A stretch of DNA of 40,790 nt from Gammaproteobacteria bacterium (GCA_003567685.1 PWYW01000016.1:1-40790), one strand, 5' to 3'; shown: positions 19,098 through 30,247, counted from the stretch's first letter. Made by a program: numbers and translations. Notes: generated by a model from the letters alone, not told the origin.

Positions 19098-19127
19098 CTT
19101 GAAACTTGCCTGGGCTTTCCCTATCTA
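19098..19127 (+). promoter_or_regulatory. Sigma-32 (RpoH) heat-shock promoter of hsp20
   Basis: CTTGAAA (19098-19104), a 14-base spacer, and CCCTATCTA (19119-19127) closely fit the known sigma-32 consensus CTTGAAA-N11-16-CCCCATNTA. The predicted start near 19133 gives a leader of about 97 bases before the hsp20 ATG. The promoter lies immediately after greB. Confidence 0.8.
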
Positions 19128-19134
19128 ATCGACT

Positions 19135-19232
19135 GAGGATGCCGACAGGGTCCTCGCAACGGGTCCGGCCGAATGGTTCGGCGGATCATTTTTGATAGAA
19201 ATGACGATTGCTTCAAAGGAGGATGCGTCATG
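19135..19232 (+). promoter_or_regulatory. ROSE-like RNA thermometer in the hsp20 leader
   Basis: Successive hairpins fill the leader. Hairpin I: GAGGA (19135-19139) with TCCTC (19151-19155). Hairpin II: GGTCC-GCCGAA with TTCGGC-GGATC (19162-19187, loop TGG). Hairpin III: ATGACG (19201-19206) pairs with CGTCAT (19226-19231) and so ties up the first two bases of the start codon. Inside hairpin III, TTGCT (19208-19212) faces AGGA (19217-19220) of the AAAGGAGG ribosome binding site. A UUGCU anti-Shine-Dalgarno with a bulged G is the core of known ROSE elements upstream of hsp20 genes. Melting on heating would free the ribosome binding site. Confidence 0.75.
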
Positions 19233-19703
19233 AACACGTTTGATCTTTCCCCCCTGTATCGCACCGCGATTGGTTTTGATCGCCTGGCCGACATGCTGAG
19301 CAACGCTTCGCGCGTGGACGCCAACGGCTATCCGCCCTACAACATCGAGTCGTTGGGCGAAGACCGCTATCGCATCACCATGGCCGTGGCCGGTTTCAGT
19401 GAAACCGACCTGGACATCGTGACCGAGCGCAACACGCTGACCGTTTCCGGTGGTCGCAGCGAGCCGGAATCTGACGAATCCCGTCAATTCCTGCATCGCG
19501 GCATTGCTACGCGTTCGTTCGAGCGTCGGTTCCAGTTGGCTGACCACGTGGAAGTCAGCAGAGCGCGGTTGGAGAATGGCCTGCTTCACATCGACCTGAA
19601 GCGTGAGCTGCCCGAGCAGATGAAAGCGCGCAAGATCGAGATCGGCACCGGTCAAAGCCGACTGATCGACGAGACGGAAGCGCGCGACAGCAAGGCGGCC
19701 TGA
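19230..19703 (+). CDS. ibpA: Small heat-shock protein, Hsp20/IbpA family
   Basis: ATP-independent holdase that binds unfolding proteins in the cytoplasm. It has 157 residues: a short N-terminal arm (MNTFDLSPLYRTAIGFDRLADML, typical of IbpA/IbpB), an alpha-crystallin domain (about 40-125) with YPPYNIESLGEDRYRI and the conserved ARLENGLLHIDLKRELPE segment, and a short tail. The start at 19230 follows AAAGGAGG at seven bases; a frame extension to 19173 runs through the leader hairpins and is rejected. It has a sigma-32 promoter, a probable thermometer and its own terminator, so it is a single-gene heat-shock unit. The C-terminal I-X-I motif is RKIEIG, which is atypical. Confidence 0.95.
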   Translation: MNTFDLSPLYRTAIGFDRLADMLSNASRVDANGYPPYNIESLGEDRYRITMAVAGFSETDLDIVTERNTLTVSGGRSEPESDESRQFLHRGIATRSFERRFQLADHVEVSRARLENGLLHIDLKRELPEQMKARKIEIGTGQSRLIDETEARDSKAA

Positions 19704-19728
19704 GTCAGCTTTGCCAAACCGCGGATCG

Positions 19729-19753
19729 ACAGGGCGCCCACGGGGCGCCCTTT
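19729..19753 (+). terminator. Intrinsic terminator after hsp20
   Basis: Perfect 9-bp stem AGGGCGCCC (19729-19737)/GGGCGCCCT (19741-19749) with an ACG loop and TTTTT tail, 26 bases after the stop. Confidence 0.92.
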
Positions 19754-19802
19754 TTGTTGCGCCCGCCTGCCAGGGTGCGGCGGTTTTCGGTAGGATAGGG
19801 CG

Positions 19803-20561
19803 ATGAACGAATCCACCAGCACCGCCAATGGTTTTCCTGCCCTCTACCCACTTTGGCAGTGGTTGGTATTCGTGCCGATCGCCTGCCTGGCCACGGTCAT
19901 CGGTGCCATCCTCGCTGTGCCGCTGGCCGTCCTGATTTCGCCGCGACTGGCCAATCTGTACGTGGCCGCCAACTGGGCCCGTGTTCTTACCCGCTGTGCA
20001 CCGGTTCGTGTCGATATCGACGGCATGGAAAACATTGTTCCCGGCCAATCCTACGTGGTCGTGGCCAATCACCAGAGCCAGTTTGATATTCCCGTCATTT
20101 ATGGCCACTGTGGTCTGGACCTGCGTTGGGTGATGAAAGCCGAGCTTCGCAAAATTCCTTTTGTCGCGGCCGGCTGCCGGGCCATTGGCCATATTTTCGT
20201 CAACCGTGCCGATCCGGACCAGGCCAGGGCCGCGATCAATCAGGCGGTCTCCCGTTTGCCCCAGGGCACCGGCATCCTGTTCTTTCCGGAAGGCACCCGA
20301 AGCCGCAGCGGCCAGTTGCTGCAGTTCAAGAAGGGCGCCTTTCGTGTGGCGATTGACCAGAAAATGCCGGTTTTGCCGATTTCCGTGACCGGAACCCGCG
20401 AGGTCATGCCGGCGGATTCGATTCGCATACGCCCCGGCACCGTTCGTCTGACCATCCATCCGCCCATTGCTACGGATTCGCTGTCGGTGAACCAGTTGTC
20501 AGAGTTGAGTCGTCGCACCCAGGCGGTGATCGCCAGCAGCCTTTCCCCGGCCAGCGCCTGA
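19803..20561 (+). CDS. 1-acyl-sn-glycerol-3-phosphate acyltransferase (PlsC family)
   Basis: Likely acylates lysophosphatidic acid to phosphatidic acid at the inner membrane. In 252 residues it has an N-terminal membrane segment (about 17-48) and the HX4D catalytic motif NHQSQFD (His90, Asp95). The substrate-binding block FFPEGTRSRSG lies near 157, and the IPFVA-type and VLPISVTGT segments follow. Typical length for the family. The stop overlaps the next start by one base, so it is coupled to the rhomboid gene. It may be the housekeeping plsC or a paralogue; the sequence alone does not say. Confidence 0.92.
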   Translation: MNESTSTANGFPALYPLWQWLVFVPIACLATVIGAILAVPLAVLISPRLANLYVAANWARVLTRCAPVRVDIDGMENIVPGQSYVVVANHQSQFDIPVIYGHCGLDLRWVMKAELRKIPFVAAGCRAIGHIFVNRADPDQARAAINQAVSRLPQGTGILFFPEGTRSRSGQLLQFKKGAFRVAIDQKMPVLPISVTGTREVMPADSIRIRPGTVRLTIHPPIATDSLSVNQLSELSRRTQAVIASSLSPASA

Positions 20562-21298
20562 TGCGCCTGGATATCCCAGACCCGGCATATACGGCCTCGC
20601 GTCGTTCGCGCCAGAATTTTTCGCTGGCCGTTCGGCTGAGCCTGGCTTTTGTCGGGCTGATCTGGCTGGTGTTCTTGATGGAGTGGCTGACCGGCCTGTC
20701 GTTGTCGGGCTTTGGGCTGCGCCCGCGTGAACCCATCGGCCTGCTGGGCCTGATTACCACGCCGCTGCTGCACGGTAGCCTCGCCCACATCAGTTCCAAC
20801 AGCCTGCCGCTGTTCGTCGGCGGCGTCGCCATTCTGTTTCTCTATCCCAATTCCTCGCTGCGGGTGCTACCGCTGATTTACCTCGGTTCGGCCGCGCTGG
20901 CATGGACTTTTGCCCGTCCAAGCGTGCATATCGGTGCCTCGGGGTTGGTTTACGGCATTCTGGCCTACGTCTTCGTCGCCGGGATTCTCCGCCGGGATAT
21001 CCGCTCTGTCGGCGTTTCGCTGATGATCTGGTTTTTCTATGGCTCGATGATCTGGGGCGTATTACCGGCAGGCCGGCCCATGAGCTGGGAGCTCCATGCG
21101 ACCGGTTTGCTGCTGGGGGTGGTGCTGGCCTTCGTCTATCGCCAATGGGATCGACCGCCGCTCAAGCGCTACGACTGGGAAGACGAGGACGAGGATGATG
21201 AGCCGCCTGATGACGACGATCCCGATTTTCCGGCCGGATGGAGCGAGCCACCGTCTGGATCGCCTTCACCACCGCCGCGTGACGATTGGCGCCACTGA
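20561..21298 (+). CDS. Rhomboid-family intramembrane serine protease
   Basis: Polytopic membrane protease of 245 residues. Catalytic residues are visible: the HGSLAHISSN block (His71, His76, Asn80), the nucleophile motif GASG with Ser127, and the general base His179 in WELHATG. About six hydrophobic segments lie between 25 and 190. The tail after residue 195 is unusual: highly acidic (WEDEDEDDEPPDDDDPDF), then proline/serine-rich. The tail should face the cytoplasm or serve as a docking segment; I do not recognise it. Substrates are unknown. The gene starts on the last base of the acyltransferase stop. Confidence 0.88.
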   Translation: MRLDIPDPAYTASRRSRQNFSLAVRLSLAFVGLIWLVFLMEWLTGLSLSGFGLRPREPIGLLGLITTPLLHGSLAHISSNSLPLFVGGVAILFLYPNSSLRVLPLIYLGSAALAWTFARPSVHIGASGLVYGILAYVFVAGILRRDIRSVGVSLMIWFFYGSMIWGVLPAGRPMSWELHATGLLLGVVLAFVYRQWDRPPLKRYDWEDEDEDDEPPDDDDPDFPAGWSEPPSGSPSPPPRDDWRH

Positions 21299-21346
21299 TG
21301 TCACCGATCGCCACGGCGAATCGGTCTTTTGTCTTGGAAGGGTTAG

Positions 21347-21620
21347 GGAACCTCTGAACCATTATGCTCGGAGCGCGTTTCAGTCGGAGAAGCCGCAGAT
21401 CGTGCGGTGCGACGCGAGTGACAGTAGCCACAGCTCAGGCCGAGCGGCGCAACGTGCGAGATGCGGCTTCTCCGGCGAAACCCTTACGGGACGGGCCTTT
21501 GCGGGGCCTCCGCCTCGTTTGGGCTTGCTTATTTGGAATGACCAAACCACGCTCACCCAAGCCGAGCCGGAGCCTCCCGCAAAGGCCCGTCGCGCCCGAG
21601 CATAATTGTTCAGAGGTTCC
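21347..21620. mobile_element. 274-bp MITE with TTAG target duplication, IS5-like ends
   Basis: Terminal inverted repeats of 25 bases (21347-21371 and 21596-21620) match at 24 positions; the outer bases are GGAACCTCTGAAC. They are flanked by identical TTAG at 21343-21346 and 21621-21624, which fits the YTAR target of IS5-group transposons. Inside are two perfect long stems: CGGAGAAGCCGCA (21385-21397) with TGCGGCTTCTCCG (21462-21474), and ACGGGCCTTTGCGGG (21491-21505) with CCCGCAAAGGCCCGT (21576-21590). No transposase is encoded. The element fills most of the 326-base gap before the SRPBCC gene and ends four bases before its ATG. Confidence 0.9.
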
Positions 21621-21624
21621 TTAG

Positions 21625-22170
21625 ATGTTACGCAAAGTTTTCCTGAGTCTGCTTGGCCTGTTGCTGGTTCTGGTCGTGATCGGCTTTTTGTTGCCGCGCC
21701 AGGTGACCTTCGAGCGCAGCCTGGTCATCGACCAGCCGGCGGCCGCGATATTTGACGTGCTGGTCGACATGGACCAGTTCATGGCCTGGTCGCCTTGGGG
21801 CGAAGCCCAGGGCATCGAAAACTGGTGGGTCGAGGGCCAGAGAGGCGATGCCACCGGCGGCACGCTTGTCTGGCAGGGGCAGGGCGGCCAGCAAGGTCGA
21901 CTGTGGGTCGTATCGACCGACCGGCCCCGACGGATCGACCTGCAGATGGAGCTTGACGACAACGTCGTGGATACCTTCTATCGAATCGAGCCCGAGGGCT
22001 TCGGCCAGCGGGTCAGCTGGGGCATGTCCCTGGAGTTCGGCATGTTTGATTTGACTGGCCGATACGTTGGCCAGATTTTGCCGCGCATGATTGGGGGCAG
22101 CTATGACCAGGGCCTGGCCAACCTGGCCGAGTACCTGGCCGCGGGCGGCCCGGAATCCGTCGGCGAGTGA
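21625..22170 (+). CDS. SRPBCC-fold (START/polyketide-cyclase-like) protein
   Basis: 181 residues: an N-terminal hydrophobic anchor (LLGLLLVLVVIGFLLP), then a START-like lipid-binding fold with the common entry VTFERSLVIDQPAAAIFDVLVDMDQFMAWSPWG. The ligand is unknown. Similar proteins are usually annotated as polyketide cyclase/dehydrase family without an assigned role. Its ribosome binding site appears to be AGAGG at 21612-21616, inside the right end of the transposable element. The TTAG target duplication directly precedes the ATG. The stop overlaps the next start (GTGA). Confidence 0.85.
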   Translation: MLRKVFLSLLGLLLVLVVIGFLLPRQVTFERSLVIDQPAAAIFDVLVDMDQFMAWSPWGEAQGIENWWVEGQRGDATGGTLVWQGQGGQQGRLWVVSTDRPRRIDLQMELDDNVVDTFYRIEPEGFGQRVSWGMSLEFGMFDLTGRYVGQILPRMIGGSYDQGLANLAEYLAAGGPESVGE

Positions 22171-23036
22171 GCGTGGGTTCTACCCCGCGCCCGCGCTTGC
22201 ATGTGCTCGGTGCCGGCCGCGCCGCCCGAGTCGTGGCCCGGTGGCTGTTTGATCGCGGGCGTGTCGAGATTGGCCAGGTGCTGAATCGGCGTTTGTCGAG
22301 CGCGCAACAGGCGGTTCAGTTCATCGGAAGTGGCCAGGCTGTTGAGGAATTCAAGGGTGAGCTGCTCGGAGACCTGTTGCTGCTGGGCGTGCCGGACGGG
22401 CAGCTTTCCGAGATTTTGCAGGCCCGGACGCTCCGGCCCGCGCTGGTAGTGCATCTGTCAGGCGCGCACCCGGCCGATGTGATTGGGCGCAGTGATCTTG
22501 AGACTGGTTCCCTTCATCCCGTCCTTCCCTTTGCCGACCCCGCCAGCGCTCTGGCCAGAATGGATGATTGCCGTTGGGTTACCGAGGGCTCGGCGCCTGC
22601 GCTGGACCGCCTACGCGCGGTCTGGGCAGTTCGGGATACCCATTGGTCGACCATCGCCAAGTCGGCCAAGCCGGCCTACCATGCCGCCATGATCTGCGCC
22701 AGCAACTACCTGGTGACCCTGACCGACATGGCTCGCCAACTGGCCGCCCAGGCCGGGCTGCCTGATGCCTCCGCCGCGGATTTGATCGCAACCCTGCAAT
22801 TCGCCACCCTGGACAATCTCGAGGGTCAGACTACCGCCGCAGCCCTGACCGGGCCAATCGAGCGCGGCGATCTGGCAACGCTCGAGCGCGTGACCGCATC
22901 ATTGCAGCCCGGCCGCCAGTCCAGGGCATACGGGCAGTTGGGACTGGCGACACTGGAATTGGCTCGCCAGTCGCGTCTTCCCAAGCCCTCTGATGAGCGG
23001 ATCGAAGATCTGTTCATGGCACTGCTTCGAGGCTGA
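22167..23036 (+). CDS. Rossmann-like and DUF2520 domain protein
   Basis: 289 residues. The N-terminal NAD(P)-type Rossmann domain includes LHVLGAGRAARVVARWL. A segment with VVHLSGAHPADV and GSLHPVLPFADP follows, then the helical DUF2520 domain with AKPAYHAAMICASNYLVTL and an ALTGPIERGD block. The fold resembles F420-dependent NADP reductase / ketopantoate-reductase-like enzymes. The reaction is unknown. GTG at 22167 overlaps the previous stop; a second GTG at 22173 is also possible. Its TGA abuts the stop codon of aat on the other strand, forming TGATCA. Confidence 0.85.
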   Translation: MSVGSTPRPRLHVLGAGRAARVVARWLFDRGRVEIGQVLNRRLSSAQQAVQFIGSGQAVEEFKGELLGDLLLLGVPDGQLSEILQARTLRPALVVHLSGAHPADVIGRSDLETGSLHPVLPFADPASALARMDDCRWVTEGSAPALDRLRAVWAVRDTHWSTIAKSAKPAYHAAMICASNYLVTLTDMARQLAAQAGLPDASAADLIATLQFATLDNLEGQTTAAALTGPIERGDLATLERVTASLQPGRQSRAYGQLGLATLELARQSRLPKPSDERIEDLFMALLRG

Positions 23037-23768
23037 TCAAGGCGCTGACTTGCCAAGAAATTGGCGGTAGCGTTCCGTCCAGGGGCCGATTTGGTCTGGC
23101 TGGCCGAGACCCGCTTCAATTGCATGAATAAACTGGGGTCGGCTCAGCAGTGAGACCCCTAGCCGTTCCAGGTGGGGGTTCCAAAGCTGGCAGTCGGCTA
23201 GCACGAACCCCCAGTGCTCGAGTGCCGCCAACAGCTGTGCCAACGCTACCTTGGAAGCATCGCGTTGGCGATGAAACTTGGATTCGGCGAAAAACACCTT
23301 GCCGATTGACACGCCATACACTCCGCCAACCAGGACATCTTCGTTCCAGACTTCCACGCTGTGAGCGTGACCCAACTGATTCAGCTGGCCATAAGCCTGT
23401 TGCATACTGTCGGTTATCCATGTTCCTGTCTGGCCCGCTCGCGGTGCCGCGCAGCCAGCAAGCACCTCGAGAAAGGCGCTGTCCATCGTGGTAGCGAAGC
23501 GTTGTTGACGCAGAGTTCGAGCCAGTCGTCGCGGCGGTTGCCACTGCCCGGGGAAAAACACAGCACGCGGTTGGGGCGACCACCAGAGTATCGGTGAGTC
23601 ATCCTCGAACCACGGGAAGATGCCGGCGCGGTAAGCGTTGAGCAAGCGTTCTGGCGCCAGGTCCCCGCCCCAGGCAATCAGGCCTTCGGGATGCTGGCTG
23701 TGGGCCGGGTCCGGGAAGGCACCGGCCGGGTTGTCAGGCAGCCGGGGAATCGGGTAGCGATGTCGCAT
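23037..23768 (-). CDS. aat: Leucyl/phenylalanyl-tRNA--protein transferase
   Basis: Adds Leu or Phe from aminoacyl-tRNA to proteins with N-terminal Arg or Lys, making them ClpS-ClpAP substrates. The 243-residue protein has the family N-terminal FPDPAHSQHPEGLIAWGGDL, FPWFEDDSPILWWSPQPRAV, the catalytic region GHAHSVEVWNEDVLVGGVYGVSIGKVFFAESKFH, and NPHLERLGV. It is the last gene of the trxB-DUF482-aat run and is 19 bases from its upstream neighbour. Its partners clpS and clpA are in the window, about 17 kb away. Confidence 0.97.
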   Translation of the reverse strand: MRHRYPIPRLPDNPAGAFPDPAHSQHPEGLIAWGGDLAPERLLNAYRAGIFPWFEDDSPILWWSPQPRAVFFPGQWQPPRRLARTLRQQRFATTMDSAFLEVLAGCAAPRAGQTGTWITDSMQQAYGQLNQLGHAHSVEVWNEDVLVGGVYGVSIGKVFFAESKFHRQRDASKVALAQLLAALEHWGFVLADCQLWNPHLERLGVSLLSRPQFIHAIEAGLGQPDQIGPWTERYRQFLGKSAP

Positions 23769-23787
23769 CGTCGCGGGCTAGCCGGCC

Positions 23788-26056
<2,269 letters not shown>

Positions 26057-27112
26057 ATGCGTATCGGTATTCCCCGCGAAACCAAAACGCTCGAGGGACG
26101 GGTTGCCCTGGTTCCGGCTGCCTGTGGCGATCTGGTTCGCGCCGGGCACGACGTGTTCATCGAAGCCGGTGCCGGCGACAAGAGTGGCTTCCCCGATGCG
26201 GCCTTCGAAGCCGTTGGTGTCTCCATTTTGCCCGATGCCGCTGCCCTCTACGGCAAGGCCGAGCTGGTCGTCAAGGTGAAGGAGCCGATCGAGGGCGATC
26301 TTAAGCACCTGCGCAAGGATCATCTGCTGTTTTGCTACCTGCACCTGGCAGCCGAGCCGGCCCTGACTGAGCGGCTGCTTGATATCGGCTTGACCGGTGT
26401 GGCCTTCGAAACGGTCGAAGAAGCCGATGGTTCGTTGCCGCTGTTGGCCCCGATGAGCAACATCGCCGGTCGCATCGGCGTGCAGGTGGCCACGCATTTG
26501 CTGCACCAGCCGCAAGGCGGTCGCGGCATTCTGTTGGGTGGCCTGCCGTCAACCGATCGTGGCCATGTGGTGGTGCTGGGTGCCGGTGCCGCCGGCGGCA
26601 ACGCCGCCCGTCTGGCCGCGGCTGCCGGCGCACGCGTCACCGTGTTCGACAAGCGTCAGGATCGGCTGGCCGAAATGATGGCGATCGGTGCCAACGTCAC
26701 GGCGCTGTACCCTTACGTTGAAACCGTGGCGGATACGGTCAGCCGCGCCGACATGGTGATCGGTGCCGTTCTGGTGACTGGCGCCCGCGCACCGCACGTG
26801 TTGACGCGCCAGATGATCAGCGACATGCCGGACGGCAGCGTGGTGGTGGATATCTCGGTCGATCAGGGTGGCTGCTTTGAAACGACCCGGCCGACCACCT
26901 ACGCCGACCCCACCTACCAGGTCGATGGCGTTACCCACTTTGCCGTCACCAATATGCCCGGTGCGGTGCCGAAAACCTCCAGCCATGCGCTGTCTGCAGC
27001 GATCCTGCCGTACGTTCAGCAGATGGCTCGCAGTGACTGGGAGGCCAATCCCTCCCTGGCCCGTGGCGTAAACGTTCGAGACGGTGATATCGTCCACCCG
27101 GCACTCAAGTGA
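26057..27112 (+). CDS. ald: Alanine dehydrogenase
   Basis: NAD-dependent reversible deamination of L-alanine to pyruvate. The 351 residues align with Bacillus Ald from [18 protein letters not shown] through the substrate-binding VKVKEP and YLHLAAEP, and the NAD motif [17 protein letters not shown]. The IDQGG / [19 protein letters not shown] block follows. It is about 20 residues shorter at the C-terminus than the Bacillus enzyme; the ending is clean, so this looks like a family variant rather than a truncation. AAAAGGAG lies eight bases before the ATG. In E. coli lrp occupies the spot between trxB and ftsK. Confidence 0.95.
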   Translation: MRIGIPRETKTLEGRVALVPAACGDLVRAGHDVFIEAGAGDKSGFPDAAFEAVGVSILPDAAALYGKAELVVKVKEPIEGDLKHLRKDHLLFCYLHLAAEPALTERLLDIGLTGVAFETVEEADGSLPLLAPMSNIAGRIGVQVATHLLHQPQGGRGILLGGLPSTDRGHVVVLGAGAAGGNAARLAAAAGARVTVFDKRQDRLAEMMAIGANVTALYPYVETVADTVSRADMVIGAVLVTGARAPHVLTRQMISDMPDGSVVVDISVDQGGCFETTRPTTYADPTYQVDGVTHFAVTNMPGAVPKTSSHALSAAILPYVQQMARSDWEANPSLARGVNVRDGDIVHPALK

Positions 27113-27131
27113 CCGGGGAACTGGCCTGAGC

Positions 27132-29477
27132 ATGGCAGCCGAACAGAAAAAAGCCGCCCGAAGCGGTCGGACGCGTTCCAAAGCGTCGACGTCGACGCCG
27201 ACGTCGGCGCCGGCACTGAGCGGCGCCCTGAGCCGGCGACTGGCCGAATCCCTGTTCCTGGTCATTCTTGTGGCTGCAGCCTACCTCCTGCTCAGCCTGG
27301 TCAGCCACCACCCGGCTGATCCGGGATGGTCCCGAGACCTTGCTTCTGGCGAGGTTCGCAACCTTGGCGGCAGCTTTGGTGCCTGGATGTCGGACTTGTT
27401 CCTGGTGCTGTTTGGCTACATGGCTTACGTGGCCCCGATCCTGCTCGCGCTGGCCGGCGTGCGTTTGCTGCGCGAGCGTGCTGAACCCGCGCCGCTGGTG
27501 GAGTGGGGCATTCGCGCAGGCGGCCTGCTGCTGGTGATCCTCAGCGGCTGCATGCTGCTGGATATGCAGGATCGCGGTGGCCTTGCCCAGGGCGGTGGCG
27601 CCATAGGCAATCTGTTGGCCAGTGGCATGGTCAATGCCATGGGCTTTGTCGGCGCGGCGCTGATCAACCTGGCCATCCTGCTGGCCGGGGTGACCTTGTT
27701 TACCGGCTTGTCCTGGATTCGTGTGATCGAGAGAACCGGTCTGATTGCCCTGAATGCCGGGCCGTGGCTGATGACCCGCTACGAAAAGGCCCGCGACTGG
27801 ATTGCCGGAAGGCGCGCCCGCGCCGAGCGCGTGGAAGTCAGAAAGCGCGACTCGATCAAACGCCGATCCAAGCCCGAAGTCCGCATCGAGCCGCGGGTTG
27901 AACCCGAGATCAGCAAGCCGGTGGCGCCGAAGCTACGCCAGCAGCCCCTGTTCAAGCACTTGAGCGATAGCGGCCTGCCGCCGCTTGACCTGCTGGATGA
28001 ACCCAAGGTTCAGGCGTCCGGCTATTCGGAAGAAACGCTCAAGGCCATGAGCCGACAGGTGGAACTCAAGCTGGCTGATTTCGGCGTTGAGGTCGAAGTG
28101 GTGGCCGTCCACCCGGGCCCGGTGATCACCCGCTTCGAACTGCAGCCGGCACCGGGCGTCAAGGGTGCTCAGATCTCCAACCTGTCCAAGGACCTGGCGC
28201 GCGGCCTGTCGGTGATTTCGGTGCGCGTGGTCGACGTGATTCCGGGCAAGAGCGTGGTGGGTCTGGAAATTCCCAACCAAAACCGGGAAATCGTCTACCT
28301 GCGCGAAATTCTGTCGTCCGAGGCCTATCACAAGACCTCATCGCCGCTGACTCTCGGCATGGGCAAAAGCATTTCCGGCAAGCCGATGACGGCCGACGTC
28401 GCCAAGATGCCGCACATGCTGGTTGCCGGCACCACCGGGTCGGGTAAATCGGTGGCCATCAACGTGATGATCCTGAGCCTGCTCTACAAGGCTACGCCGG
28501 AGGATGTCCGGATCATCATGGTTGATCCGAAAATGCTCGAGCTGTCGGTTTATGAGGGCATTCAGCACTTGCTCACGCCGGTGGTAACCGACATGAAGGA
28601 AGCCGCCAATGCGCTGCGCTGGTGCGTGGCCGAGATGGAGCGTCGCTACCGGCTGATGGCCGCCCTTGGCGTGCGTAACCTGGCCGGTTACAACCGCAAG
28701 GTCAAGGAGGCCGCCGACAAGGGCGAGCCGCTGAAAGACCCGATGGTGGACCCGGCCATGCTGCTGGAAGGTTCGGAACCACCGACGCTGGAAAAGCTGC
28801 CCTTCATCGTGGTGGTGGTGGATGAATTCGCCGACATGATGATGATTGTCGGCAAGAAGGTCGAGCAGTTGATTGCCCGGCTGGCCCAGAAAGCGCGTGC
28901 CTCGGGTATCCACCTGATCCTGGCCACCCAGCGCCCGTCGGTCGACGTGATCACCGGCCTGATCAAGGCCAATATCCCGACCCGCATGGCGTTTCAGGTC
29001 TCTTCGCGGATTGACTCACGCACCATTCTCGACCAGCAGGGTGCCGAGCAGCTGTTGGGGCACGGCGATATGCTTTACCTGCCGCCCGGCACCAGTTTGC
29101 CGGAACGCATCCACGGTGCCTTTGTCGACGATCACGAGGTGCATGCCGTGGTCGAGTGGCTGAAGTCGCAGGGTGAGCCCAATTACCTGGAAGACGTGTT
29201 GGCCGATACCCAGACCACCAGCGACGGCCAGACCATTGGCGAGAACGGCCTGCCCGAAGCCGCCGCCGGTGATTCCGAGGACGAGCTTTACGACAAGGCC
29301 GTGGCTTATGTTCTGGAGTCTCGCCGGGCATCGATTTCCAGCGTCCAGCGCCAGCTTCGGATTGGTTACAACCGGGCGGCTCGGTTGATTGAAGAGATGG
29401 AAGCCCAGGGCGTGGTCAGCCCGCCCGAGCATAATGGCCAGCGCGAAGTGCTCGCTCCGGCGCCGCCGCGTGACTGA
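27132..29477 (+). CDS. ftsK: DNA translocase FtsK
   Basis: Septum-bound motor that pumps DNA toward the dif site and activates XerCD at cell division. The 781-residue product from ATG 27132 has a basic N-terminal tail, four membrane helices (about 40-190), and a short linker rich in charged residues (about 220-285). The alpha-beta motor has Walker A GTTGSGKS, Walker [13 protein letters not shown] and [12 protein letters not shown]. The C-terminal gamma winged helix ([33 protein letters not shown]) recognises polar DNA sequences. The linker is much shorter than in E. coli (1,329 residues), as in many other bacteria. A frame extension to 27084 overlaps ald and is not preferred. lolA follows. 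Confidence 0.97.
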   Translation: MAAEQKKAARSGRTRSKASTSTPTSAPALSGALSRRLAESLFLVILVAAAYLLLSLVSHHPADPGWSRDLASGEVRNLGGSFGAWMSDLFLVLFGYMAYVAPILLALAGVRLLRERAEPAPLVEWGIRAGGLLLVILSGCMLLDMQDRGGLAQGGGAIGNLLASGMVNAMGFVGAALINLAILLAGVTLFTGLSWIRVIERTGLIALNAGPWLMTRYEKARDWIAGRRARAERVEVRKRDSIKRRSKPEVRIEPRVEPEISKPVAPKLRQQPLFKHLSDSGLPPLDLLDEPKVQASGYSEETLKAMSRQVELKLADFGVEVEVVAVHPGPVITRFELQPAPGVKGAQISNLSKDLARGLSVISVRVVDVIPGKSVVGLEIPNQNREIVYLREILSSEAYHKTSSPLTLGMGKSISGKPMTADVAKMPHMLVAGTTGSGKSVAINVMILSLLYKATPEDVRIIMVDPKMLELSVYEGIQHLLTPVVTDMKEAANALRWCVAEMERRYRLMAALGVRNLAGYNRKVKEAADKGEPLKDPMVDPAMLLEGSEPPTLEKLPFIVVVVDEFADMMMIVGKKVEQLIARLAQKARASGIHLILATQRPSVDVITGLIKANIPTRMAFQVSSRIDSRTILDQQGAEQLLGHGDMLYLPPGTSLPERIHGAFVDDHEVHAVVEWLKSQGEPNYLEDVLADTQTTSDGQTIGENGLPEAAAGDSEDELYDKAVAYVLESRRASISSVQRQLRIGYNRAARLIEEMEAQGVVSPPEHNGQREVLAPAPPRD

Positions 29478-29581
29478 GGCCGTGGCCGGTTCCGCTGCGG
29501 TTCAGGCGGGAACTGGCAAGCTGAATCCAGGGTCACAAGCCCGTCCTTTTCTGATCCATTGCTGATTCCGGGAGCGTTGCC

Positions 29582-30247
29582 GTGAAGCCTGAAATGACCA
29601 CTCGTCGCTGGTGCCATTCCATCCTGTTTTCGCTGGCGCTGGTGGCGTCACTGGCCTGGGCCGAGCCGGTTGTCGAGCAAGAGACCGAGCGCCCGGATGC
29701 CCGCGCTCAGCTTGATGTCTTCTCGCAAGGCCTTGAAAGCATCAGTGCCCGTTTCAGCCAGATGACGCTGGACCCGGACGGTTTGGTGATTGACAGTTCG
29801 GAAGGCGCCATGGTGTTTCAGGCGCCGGATCGCTTTCGGTGGAGCTACGAGGAGCCGTTCCCGATGGAAATTGTCGCCGATGGCAAGCAGCTTTGGCATT
29901 ACGACGAATCACTCGACCAGGTGACGGTGCGCGAGCAGCCGGCCGCCGGCGAGTCGCCCCTGATGGTGTTGACCCAGCCTGAGTTGCTGGATCGCTTTTA
30001 CCGGATTGAAGACAGCGGACGACGGGATGTCCTGCGTTTTCGGCCACTGTCCGACGAGGTTGAATTCGAGTTTGCCACGCTGGAGTTTTACCAGGGCGAA
30101 CCGGTCATGCTGGAACTGCTGGATCGTTTCCAGCAAATCACCCGCCTCGAGTTGATTGATCTGGAACGCAATCCCGAGCTTGAAGCTGACTTGTTTGAAT
30201 TCGAAGTCCCCGAAGGCGCTGACGTGCTGCAAGGCTTCGAGCCCTGA
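29582..30247 (+). CDS. lolA: Outer-membrane lipoprotein carrier protein LolA
   Basis: Periplasmic chaperone that carries lipoproteins from LolCDE to LolB. It has 221 residues with a signal peptide (RRW, hydrophobic stretch, SLAWA/EP). The LolA beta-fold includes SARFSQMTLDPDG, FRWSYEEPFPMEIVADGKQLWHYDESLDQVTVR and the C-terminal FEFEVPEGADVLQGFEP. The GTG start at 29582 is favoured because GGGAG (29570-29574) lies seven bases upstream; the next in-frame ATG at 29594 has no spaced ribosome binding site. The ftsK-lolA order is conserved in Gammaproteobacteria. Confidence 0.95.
   Translation: MKPEMTTRRWCHSILFSLALVASLAWAEPVVEQETERPDARAQLDVFSQGLESISARFSQMTLDPDGLVIDSSEGAMVFQAPDRFRWSYEEPFPMEIVADGKQLWHYDESLDQVTVREQPAAGESPLMVLTQPELLDRFYRIEDSGRRDVLRFRPLSDEVEFEFATLEFYQGEPVMLELLDRFQQITRLELIDLERNPELEADLFEFEVPEGADVLQGFEP

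Noticed and set aside
19125-20459. 444-codon open frame on the minus strand opposite hsp20 and the acyltransferase
   Set aside because: Its protein has no recognisable domain, and it lies fully across two well-identified genes, a terminator and the heat-shock leader. It is a by-product of GC-rich codon use.
21364-21624. Open frames inside the 274-bp element
   Set aside because: No transposase motif; they are produced by the inverted repeats.
23034-23039. TGATCA formed by abutting stop codons of the DUF2520 gene and aat
   Set aside because: A coincidence of convergent TGA codons; no further symmetry around it.
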